Position numbers and translations under genes: made by a program. A DNA stretch of 7,047 nt from Micrococcaceae bacterium UBA6021. Lineage in GTDB: Bacteria; Actinomycetota; Actinomycetes; Actinomycetales; Micrococcaceae. The DNA is taken from positions 634-7,680 of the forward strand of contig DIZT01000207.1 in the NCBI GenBank assembly GCA_002427975.1, in the 5' to 3' direction. Below the pieces are notes generated by a model that was given only the letters and a program-made list of their open reading frames with translations, was not told where the DNA came from and made no database searches. Within the stretch, counting starts at the first letter, position 1, and each line of letters opens with the position of its first letter. Below, one piece after another: positions 1 through 5,653 of the stretch.

Positions 1-449
<449 letters not shown>

Positions 450-456
450 CGCTCTG

Positions 457-470
457 CGCGGGCTTCCGCG
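457..470. terminator. Small inverted repeat between convergent stop codons
   Basis: Arms CGCGG (457-461) and CCGCG (466-470) form a perfect 5-bp stem with a GCTT loop. It sits between the serC-like stop (449) and the stop of the minus-strand MFS gene (472-474). No T-run follows on either strand, so an intrinsic terminator is only possible. Actinobacterial terminators often lack the U-tract, and the position suits a bidirectional one. Confidence 0.3.
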
Positions 471-471
471 G

Positions 472-1800
472 TCAGGGCTGGTCGGCGTCGTCGGGGTGTG
501 CAACCCGGGCGGCGCCGTCGTCGTTTAAGCCTGGGGCGGCACGGAGGGACTCGACGCCGAAGTAGCGCAGGCCGCGGGCGCGGCGGTTGAAGGTGAGCCG
601 GAGCTGCTGGGCGCGGATGATCCACACCATGCCGATCACGGCCGCGATGATCCCGGAGGCGGCCGCAACAGAGAGGGACCACCGCGGGCCGGCGGCATTG
701 GCCACCCAGCCCACCAGGGGCGCCCCGATGGGTGTGCCGCCCATGAAGATGGCCATGTAGAGGGCCATGACCCGGCCGCGCATGACGGGATCGGTGGTGG
801 TCTGGACGTAACCGTTGGCGCTGGTCATCATGGTGATCGCGAACAGGCCGACCGGTACCAGCGCGACGCCGAACCAGAAGTAGTCCGGGGCAAGCGCGGC
901 CAGCCCCGACGTCACCCCAAATGCCGCTGCTGCACCGAAGATCATCCGCAACCGGGGCTTGCCGCGGCCGGCGGAGAGCAGCGCGCCCGCCACGGAACCG
1001 ATGGCCATGATGGAATTCATGAGTCCAAAGGCGCTGGCGTCCAGCCCGAATTCCGTGCCAACCATGGCGGCGATGAACAGCACGAAGTTAAGGCCGAGCG
1101 TTCCCACGATAAAGACCGCCACCAGGACCACTACGATGTCCGGCCGGAACCGCACATAGCGCAGCCCCTCCCGGATGCGGCCCTTGCCCGGAGCCGCCCG
1201 GGGAAGCTGGCGCAGCGACGCGGAGGGGATCTTCCACAGGCTCAGCAGCATGGCCAGGAACGTGCCGGTGTTGATCAGGAATACCCAGCCGGGACCGACC
1301 GCCACCGTGAGGACACCGGCCACGGCGGGCCCGATCATCCGGGCGACGTTAAAGGAGGCGCTGTTCAGGGCCACGGCGTTGGGCAGATAATCGTCCCGCA
1401 CGAGCTCTGAGACAAAGGTCTGCCGGACGGGGGCGTCGAGGGCGGAGACCATGCCCAGCAGCAAGGCGAAGCCGTAGACGTGCCACAGCTGTCCAGCGCC
1501 GAGAACCACCAGAACACCCAGGCCGGTGCTCAGCAATGCCATGAGCGACTGGGTGATGACCAGCAGCTGCCGGCGGCTGTAACGGTCTGCAACAAGGCCG
1601 GCCACGGGCGCCAGGAAAAGCTGCGGCCCCAGCTGGAGAGCCATGGTGATGCCCATGGCGCCGGCGTCGTGGTCGGTGAGGTGGTCGAACACCAGCCAGT
1701 CCTGGGCCGTCCGCTGCATCCAGGTTCCGATGTTGGAAACCAGTGCGCCGATGAACCAGATCCGGTAGTTGAGGATGTGCAGGGATTTGAAGGTGGACAT
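472..1800 (-). CDS. MFS transporter of the MFS_3 / EntS-like exporter type
   Basis: A 442-aa integral membrane protein with about 12 predicted helices, in two sets of six split by a basic loop at about residues 189-220. Motif A is GLVADRYSRR (about 68-77), between helices 2 and 3. The stretch DAPVRQTFVSELV to NVARMIGPAVAG (about 122-162) and the late motif DPVMRGRVMALY (about 337-348) are typical of the MFS_3 family, which includes siderophore and drug exporters. The role is probably proton-driven efflux; the substrate cannot be read from sequence. The charged C-terminal tail of about 45 residues should be cytoplasmic. I chose ATG 1800-1798 over TTG 1803 because GAAGG (1814-1810) lies 9 nt and AGG (1808-1806) 5 nt upstream of the ATG. 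It is last of three minus-strand genes, 45 bp after the DUF3027 gene. Confidence 0.85.
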   Translation of the reverse strand: MSTFKSLHILNYRIWFIGALVSNIGTWMQRTAQDWLVFDHLTDHDAGAMGITMALQLGPQLFLAPVAGLVADRYSRRQLLVITQSLMALLSTGLGVLVVLGAGQLWHVYGFALLLGMVSALDAPVRQTFVSELVRDDYLPNAVALNSASFNVARMIGPAVAGVLTVAVGPGWVFLINTGTFLAMLLSLWKIPSASLRQLPRAAPGKGRIREGLRYVRFRPDIVVVLVAVFIVGTLGLNFVLFIAAMVGTEFGLDASAFGLMNSIMAIGSVAGALLSAGRGKPRLRMIFGAAAAFGVTSGLAALAPDYFWFGVALVPVGLFAITMMTSANGYVQTTTDPVMRGRVMALYMAIFMGGTPIGAPLVGWVANAAGPRWSLSVAAASGIIAAVIGMVWIIRAQQLRLTFNRRARGLRYFGVESLRAAPGLNDDGAARVAHPDDADQP

Positions 1801-1845
1801 CAATGCCTGCCTTCGTGGTGTTCAACCCTGCGCACTGTCAACTGC

Positions 1846-2352
1846 TTAGTCAGCCTCGCCTGCAGGAACAGTAGCCCCGGTTGCTTCTTCGTGGGAAGGG
1901 ACAGCCTCCGCGGCGGGTGACTCGTCTTCCTCTGCTGCCCTGGCATCCTCGGGGCGGACCCGGTCTGCCCACGGCACCCACTCCGGGGACAGGGTGGAGT
2001 CCTCAGACGGCAGGAGGCCAAGCTCGCTGACGGTGACCACCTTGGAGCGGGAGTTCCGGGTCAGGACCGCGTACCAGTGCCAGCCGTGGTACCCGGGCAG
2101 CATTGATTCGAAGAGGTGCGTGACCAGGCGGTCGCCCTCGCTTTTGGCGGCCAGGTGCGCACCGATGTCCGACGGCGCCGTGATGCCTTCGATGGCGGTT
2201 CGCGCCTCGGCAACGGCAGCTGCGAGGAACGCATCCGGCTTACCGGTCCGCCATACGGGCACGCCCGCGCGGCGCTTGGCCTCGGTTTTGGCAACCGCTG
2301 CCGGCGCCTGCTCCGCTGCCGTGGTGTCCGGCTGTTCTGCTTCCGTATTCAT
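1846..2352 (-). CDS. DUF3027 family protein, short form
   Basis: A 168-aa cytoplasmic protein of unknown function. Residues about 30-135 match the actinobacterial DUF3027 family as I know it: an early VPVWRTGKPDAFLAAAV segment, then DIGAHLAAKSEGDRLVTHLFESMLPGYHGWHWYAV with the signature GYxGWxW, then VTVSELGLLP and LSPEWVPWADRVRP. Many homologues continue after the WVPW motif with a second conserved segment. Here the protein instead ends in about 33 acidic, alanine-rich residues that look disordered. The N-terminal 28 residues are also low-complexity (Ala, Glu, Thr). I chose ATG 2352-2350 over TTG 2358 because AGG (2363-2361) lies 8 nt upstream of the ATG and only 2 nt from the TTG. That AGG overlaps the stop codon of the cold-shock gene, suggesting translational coupling. 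No catalytic motif is recognised. Confidence 0.82.
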   Translation of the reverse strand: MNTEAEQPDTTAAEQAPAAVAKTEAKRRAGVPVWRTGKPDAFLAAAVAEARTAIEGITAPSDIGAHLAAKSEGDRLVTHLFESMLPGYHGWHWYAVLTRNSRSKVVTVSELGLLPSEDSTLSPEWVPWADRVRPEDARAAEEDESPAAEAVPSHEEATGATVPAGEAD

Positions 2353-2360
2353 CGCCAAGA

Positions 2361-2363
2361 CCT
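2361..2363 (-). promoter_or_regulatory. Ribosome-binding site of the DUF3027 gene, overlapping the previous stop
   Basis: AGG (read on the minus strand) shares two bases with the TAG stop codon of the cold-shock gene (2364-2362) and sits 8 nt before ATG 2352. It favours this ATG over the TTG two codons earlier and suggests that ribosomes finishing the first gene start the second. Confidence 0.5.
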
Positions 2364-2745
2364 AAACGTCCAGCTCGTCGGCAACCTTACGCAGGGCAGT
2401 TGCGATGGCCTTGCCCTTGTTGCCTTCCGGGTACTTGCCCGCGGACAAGGTTCCGGAGAGGTTGTCCAGCACACTGACCAGGTCCTGGACGAGGGGTGCG
2501 AGGTCCCGGGCACTGGGCCGCTTGGCCTTGGCGATGGACGGTGTCTTGTCCAGGACACGCAGGCCCAGGGCCTGGGCACCCTTGCGGCCGTCGGCAACGC
2601 CGAACTCAACGCGGGTGCCGGCCTTCAGCTCCGTGACGCCTTCGGGCAGCGCTGATTTGGGCAGGAAGACTTCCTGGCCGTCCTCGCCCGCGAGGAATCC
2701 GAAACCTTTTTCCTTGTCATACCACTTGACCTTGCCGGTAGGCAC
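2362..2745 (-). CDS. cspB: Cold-shock domain protein with C-terminal helical extension (actinobacterial CspB type)
   Basis: A 127-aa nucleic-acid-binding protein. Residues 1-66 form a cold-shock (OB-fold) domain: MPTGKVKWYDKEKGFGFL carries the RNP1 motif KGFGFL, and ALKAG-like and VEFGV strands follow. RNP2 is VFLPKSAL rather than the canonical VFVHxSAI, so its His is replaced by Pro and the next aromatic by Lys. Ordinary Csp proteins are about 67-70 aa. Here about 60 more residues (ARDLAPLVQDLVSVLDNL to the end) look like two or three helices, as in M. tuberculosis Rv0871 as I recall it. The likely role is RNA or single-stranded DNA binding. I chose GTG 2745-2743 over an upstream GTG at 2781 because AGAAGG lies 8 nt before it and the family usually begins MPTGKVKWYD. 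The longer start would add 12 residues and has no clear ribosome-binding site. It is first gene of the minus-strand group. Confidence 0.85.
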   Translation of the reverse strand: MPTGKVKWYDKEKGFGFLAGEDGQEVFLPKSALPEGVTELKAGTRVEFGVADGRKGAQALGLRVLDKTPSIAKAKRPSARDLAPLVQDLVSVLDNLSGTLSAGKYPEGNKGKAIATALRKVADELDV

Positions 2746-2753
2746 GTAATCAA

Positions 2754-2759
2754 CCTTCT
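2754..2759 (-). promoter_or_regulatory. Ribosome-binding site that decides the cold-shock gene start
   Basis: AGAAGG read on the minus strand lies 8 nt before GTG 2745. It is the only good Shine-Dalgarno match near the alternative starts and supports the 127-aa form of the protein over the 139-aa form. Confidence 0.6.
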
Positions 2760-2799
2760 TCGTTCTGGGCTCTTCTGACACGGCAGGCAGTCACCGCAT

Positions 2800-2815
2800 C
2801 CGCACCGATGTGCGG
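2800..2815. repeat. 6-bp inverted repeat in the divergent intergenic region
   Basis: Arms CCGCAC (2800-2805) and GTGCGG (2810-2815) are a perfect inverted repeat with a 4-base loop. It lies 55 bp upstream of the cold-shock GTG, so it would be in that gene's leader or promoter. It could be an operator or a leader hairpin; nothing in the sequence decides between them. Confidence 0.35.
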
Positions 2816-2876
2816 GTTCAGGGCATGACTGCGACGGACCGTGCTGGTCTGTTCCTTCAAGGTTATCCTGCCGGGG

Positions 2877-2893
2877 ACAGGAATCCTGCCTGT
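2877..2893. repeat. Nested inverted repeats just upstream of the rightward -10 box
   Basis: ACAGG (2877-2881) and CCTGT (2889-2893) are inverted arms with a 7-base centre, and a second pair CAGGA/TCCTG (2878-2882 and 2884-2888) lies within. The 8-mer ATCCTGCC also occurs twice 18 bp apart (2865-2872 and 2883-2890). The cluster covers where the -35 region of the small membrane-protein gene would be, so it could be a regulator site. Confidence 0.3.
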
Positions 2894-2899
2894 TAGCGT
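2894..2899 (+). promoter_or_regulatory. Candidate -10 box for a leaderless transcript
   Basis: TAGCGT fits the actinobacterial TANNNT -10 pattern and ends 7 bp before ATG 2907, so transcription would begin at or next to the start codon. No Shine-Dalgarno sequence precedes that ATG. No clear -35 is visible. Confidence 0.4.
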
Positions 2900-2906
2900 T
2901 ACGTGC

Positions 2907-3140
2907 ATGACACCCTCGCGATACCGGCGCCCACTCATGATCTGCGCAGCGGTTGTTGCCATGCTTTCCCTCGTGGCGGTGGGAGCAGTGATGGCACTGG
3001 CCTTCGCGGGCTCCGCTGCCCCGGCCTGGGTCACCTCCACTGCCCTGTACGGCTTGCCCGTGGCCTTCCTGCTGATGCTCTTCCTGATCCTGGACAGTGT
3101 GGCCGGGCGGCGCCGGGCAGGAAAGCCCGGCGGGCGGTAA
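2907..3140 (+). CDS. Small two-helix membrane protein of unknown function
   Basis: A 77-aa hydrophobic protein I cannot assign to a named family. Residues about 11-35 and 44-66 are two strong transmembrane segments joined by a short loop (SAAPAWVT). The N-terminus (RYRR) and C-terminus (RRRAGKPGGR) are basic, so both ends should face the cytoplasm by the positive-inside rule. I chose ATG 2907 over an upstream GTG at 2841 because the extra 22 residues do not resemble a membrane-protein N-terminus and would cover the putative promoter. The gene lacks a Shine-Dalgarno sequence but has a -10-like box 7 bp upstream, consistent with leaderless translation. It ends 10 bp before the helicase-associated gene and may be cotranscribed with it. 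From memory, mycobacteria also have a membrane protein next to cspB (Rv0870c); homology is unproven. Confidence 0.65.
   Translation: MTPSRYRRPLMICAAVVAMLSLVAVGAVMALAFAGSAAPAWVTSTALYGLPVAFLLMLFLILDSVAGRRRAGKPGGR
3111..3132 (+). repeat. GC-only 8-bp hairpin at the end of the small membrane-protein gene
   Basis: CGCCGGGC (3111-3118) and GCCCGGCG (3125-3132) are perfect inverted arms around the loop AGGAAA, ending 5 bp before the TAA stop. There is no T-run after it. It encodes the Arg/Gly-rich tail, which may explain part of the GC bias, but a perfect stem here could slow transcription or protect an mRNA end. Confidence 0.4.
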
Positions 3141-3143
3141 CGT
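3138..3143 (+). promoter_or_regulatory. Candidate -10 box for the helicase-associated gene
   Basis: TAACGT starts on the TAA stop of the preceding gene and ends 7 bp before ATG 3151, the same spacing as the TAGCGT box before ATG 2907. The ATG lacks a usable Shine-Dalgarno sequence (GGA ends only 3 nt away). No clear -35 is seen, so this is tentative. Confidence 0.35.
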
Positions 3144-3150
3144 TGGATTG

Positions 3151-5640
3151 ATGTCCCTAATCCGCGCGCTCAGTAAAGAACTGGAAGCACGCAGCGATGA
3201 CTCGTTGCGGGTGCTCTTCTCAGCGCGGCCGGACCTTATGTCCCCCGCGGTGCCTGACTTTTCCGTCCTGGCTGCCAGGGCGAGCGCCCGGGTCAGCGTC
3301 CAGCGCGCGTTGGAACGGCTTAACAGGCCACAGATGCAGGTGCTCGAAACCCTGCACCTGTGCACCAACACGGACACCGAACACAGCGCGTCGGCTGCGG
3401 GTGTCCGCAAACTCATTGCGGGGTCCACCGTTGCGGCCGTGGACCGGATCCTGGCATCGCTCCAGGACCTGGCTTTGGTGCACCGGGCCGAGCCGCCGCA
3501 CGGAACTCCCGTTTCGGGCCACCGGCAGCGCTACTTCCTGCCCGTGGGGAGCCTCAAGGACGTAGTGGGCATCTACCCCGCCGGGCTCGGGCGAAGTTAC
3601 ACCGAACTTGTCCGGCTGCAGCCGGCGTTTGCGCAGCGGGTGGTCCAGCTCGTGGGCGAACTCCACCGCAGCGGCGTCGCCATCCATGAAGCCACCACGC
3701 CGATGGAGGCAGCGCTTGCCCTGCAGCATTGGACGTCCTCGCCCGAGGCGCTCAGCGAGGCTTTGGCAGAAGCCCCGGAACGGACGACGGCGCTGCTCGC
3801 CAAGTTCCGCAACTGGGCCATGGGTGCCGTCCCCGCGGCGCAACGGAAAGTGTCCGTGGCGAACCACGGCGCCGACGTCGGGCCCGTTGACTGGCTCCTG
3901 GCCCGGGGCCTGCTCGTCCCCCTGGACGCCGCACACGTGGAACTGCCGCACAGCGTGGGGCTGTCCCTGCGTGGGGGCGCCATCATCAACGATTTCACCC
4001 TGTCGCCGCCCGTTCCGGAGCTGGGCAGCACCACTGCGGCCCTGCGCCGGAACGCCGCGCTGGGCGCCATCGCCGAAACCCTCCGGCTGGTGGGTGAACT
4101 CCTCCATGCGGTCAGGGAGCAGCCCCTGGCCACCCTGCGCAGCGGCGGCGTCGGGGTCCGCGAAATGAAGCGCCTGGGCGAGACGCTGCGCATCGACCAG
4201 CACCGGGCGGGCCTGCTGCTGGAGCTCAGCGCCCTGTCCGGCCTGCTGCGCCTGGATGTGGACTCGTCCTCGTGGGTGCAGCCCCCGCAGCTGGAGTGGC
4301 TGGCCCTTCCCCGGCAGGAGCAGTGGCTGTGGCTGGTCAACGCCTGGCTCGCGAGCGAACGCGTGCCCTCCCTGGTGGGTCAGCCCGTCAACGGGCCGGG
4401 CAGTATGCCCGCCGCGCAGCGCGCCCTGGCCGGCAACACCGTCAATGCCCTCTCTGCCGAAGCGCAGCGGCCGGACGCCCCCGTGGTCAGAAAGCGGATC
4501 CTGGAAATCCTGAACGAACTGACCCTGGAGGCGGCCGCGGCGGACGGCACAGCGCCGGTCCTGGATGCCGCCGCCGTGCTGCAGCGGGCCGAGTGGGCAC
4601 AGCCCCGGATGGCCCGCCGGTTCAGTTCACTGATCAGGGGCGTCCTGGCTGAGGCCGAGATGCTGGGACTGATCGGCTCCGGTGCGCTGAGCCAGTTGGG
4701 CAACGCCGTTGCCGAAGACAACCCGGACCAAGCCCTCGGCATCCTGGGCGAGCATCTTCCGGCCGCGCTCAACCATGTCCTGCTCCAAGCGGACCTGACG
4801 GCCGTCGCCCCGGGCTACCTTGCCCCGGAGCTGGCCGAAAAGCTCCTGCTGATGGCCGACGCCGAGGGGCAGGGTCCCGCCACCATCTACCGGTTCTCCA
4901 CCAACTCGGTCCGTCGTGCACTCGACGGCGGACACGACGCGTCAAGCCTGCTGGGCTTCCTCCGGGAGCATTCAGCCACCGCTGTGCCGCAACCGCTGGA
5001 ATACCTGGTGGAAGACACCGCGTCCCGGCACGGCCGCCTGCGGGTGGGGACGGCAGCCAGTTTCATCCAGAGCGACGATGAGGCGACGGTGCTGGAGCTG
5101 GCAGCGGAATCCAAGGCAGCCGGCCTGGGGCTGGCCCGCATTGCGCCCACTGTGCTGATCTCCACCGCTCCGCCGCGGGAAACAGCGCAGGTCCTGCGCG
5201 GGCTGGGCCTCTCGCCGTCGGTGGAGGACTCCGAGCCCGCAGTTGTCCGGCTCCGCCGCACCAACGGCGTCCCCGGCAGCGCACGCCCCGTCTACACGGC
5301 GCCGCGCACCGCTCCACCGGAGGCCGACGTCGACGCCCAACTGGCCGTGCTGCGTCACCGTCGGGCCGAGGCAACCGGAAACCACGCAAGTGCCGTGACT
5401 GGCTCCGGCGAAGCTGCAACCCAGCTTGGACTGGAGACCCTGCAGCGGGCTATCCGGCTCAAGCAGCGTGTGAGCATGAACGTGGTGGACAGCCAGGGCA
5501 ATTCCTGCCTTGAGACAGTTGTTCCCCTCTCCGTAAACGGCGGGCGCGTCAGGGTCTTCGATCCTGCCAAGGAAACCGAGCGGGTGCTCTCCATCCACCG
5601 CATCATCGACATTGAGGCCGCAGAGGAACTGCGCCAGTGA
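3151..5640 (+). CDS. Helicase-associated (Helicase_C_3-type) protein with C-terminal WYL-like module
   Basis: An 829-aa protein with no signal peptide or membrane segment and no Walker A or DExH motif, so it is not itself a helicase. Residues about 1-115 look like a winged-helix region (SVQRALERLNRPQMQVLETL, then VDRILASLQDLALVHR). Residues 120-540 are mostly helical and unassigned. Residues about 541-690 share a domain with the N-terminus of the XPB helicase encoded next. It fits the Pfam Helicase_C_3 family as I know it. Residues about 691-755 are a Pro/Ala-rich linker. Residues 760-822 resemble a WYL domain (LQRAIRLKQRV, VDSQG, VVPLSV, VRVFD, RVLSIHRIIDI). The likely role is to assist or regulate XPB on DNA, by inference from the shared domain and adjacency. 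ATG 3151 is preferred over GTG 3097, which would overlap the previous gene. From memory it is the counterpart of M. tuberculosis Rv0862c. Confidence 0.82.
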   Translation: MSLIRALSKELEARSDDSLRVLFSARPDLMSPAVPDFSVLAARASARVSVQRALERLNRPQMQVLETLHLCTNTDTEHSASAAGVRKLIAGSTVAAVDRILASLQDLALVHRAEPPHGTPVSGHRQRYFLPVGSLKDVVGIYPAGLGRSYTELVRLQPAFAQRVVQLVGELHRSGVAIHEATTPMEAALALQHWTSSPEALSEALAEAPERTTALLAKFRNWAMGAVPAAQRKVSVANHGADVGPVDWLLARGLLVPLDAAHVELPHSVGLSLRGGAIINDFTLSPPVPELGSTTAALRRNAALGAIAETLRLVGELLHAVREQPLATLRSGGVGVREMKRLGETLRIDQHRAGLLLELSALSGLLRLDVDSSSWVQPPQLEWLALPRQEQWLWLVNAWLASERVPSLVGQPVNGPGSMPAAQRALAGNTVNALSAEAQRPDAPVVRKRILEILNELTLEAAAADGTAPVLDAAAVLQRAEWAQPRMARRFSSLIRGVLAEAEMLGLIGSGALSQLGNAVAEDNPDQALGILGEHLPAALNHVLLQADLTAVAPGYLAPELAEKLLLMADAEGQGPATIYRFSTNSVRRALDGGHDASSLLGFLREHSATAVPQPLEYLVEDTASRHGRLRVGTAASFIQSDDEATVLELAAESKAAGLGLARIAPTVLISTAPPRETAQVLRGLGLSPSVEDSEPAVVRLRRTNGVPGSARPVYTAPRTAPPEADVDAQLAVLRHRRAEATGNHASAVTGSGEAATQLGLETLQRAIRLKQRVSMNVVDSQGNSCLETVVPLSVNGGRVRVFDPAKETERVLSIHRIIDIEAAEELRQ

Positions 5641-5644
5641 AGGA
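5639..5644 (+). promoter_or_regulatory. Ribosome-binding site of the XPB gene, overlapping the upstream stop
   Basis: GAAGGA begins inside the TGA stop (5638-5640) of the helicase-associated gene and lies 9 nt before GTG 5654. It fixes the XPB start and implies translational coupling of the two genes, unlike the leaderless-looking starts upstream. Confidence 0.7.
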
Positions 5645-5653
5645 CTCCCCCGC

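Larger units (their letters stand above)
2746..2906. promoter_or_regulatory. Divergent intergenic region
   Basis: These 161 bp separate the cold-shock gene (leftward) from the small membrane-protein gene (rightward) and must hold promoters for both groups. Visible elements are the inverted repeat at 2800-2815, the repeat cluster at 2865-2893 and the TAGCGT box at 2894-2899. I found no convincing -35/-10 pair for the leftward genes. If that promoter lies near the middle, the cold-shock mRNA would have a leader of roughly 50-100 nt, and long structured leaders are known for csp genes. Confidence 0.5.

Noticed and set aside
1836..1841. Perfect TTGACA on the minus strand in the 45-bp gap before the MFS gene
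   Set aside because: No TANNNT-like -10 sits 15-19 bp downstream (sequence there is CCACGA or similar), so I do not call a promoter. Cotranscription with the DUF3027 gene is simpler.
2855..2860. TTGAAG on the minus strand as -35 for the cold-shock group
   Set aside because: No -10-like sequence occurs 16-19 bp downstream on that strand (CCGTCG region).
2864..2869. TATCCT as a second rightward -10 box
   Set aside because: The matching -35 position reads GTGCTG, a weak match, and the TAGCGT box 25 bp further on is better placed relative to ATG 2907.
2625..3428. 267-codon minus-strand open frame spanning the divergent intergenic region
   Set aside because: It overlaps three better-supported genes and the promoter region, and its product is rich in Ser, Arg and Cys with no recognisable fold.
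3220..4203. Long minus-strand open frames opposite the helicase-associated gene
   Set aside because: Their translations are low-complexity (Arg, Gly, Gln rich) without domain similarity, and the plus-strand frame is continuous for 829 codons with shared-domain and WYL-like regions.
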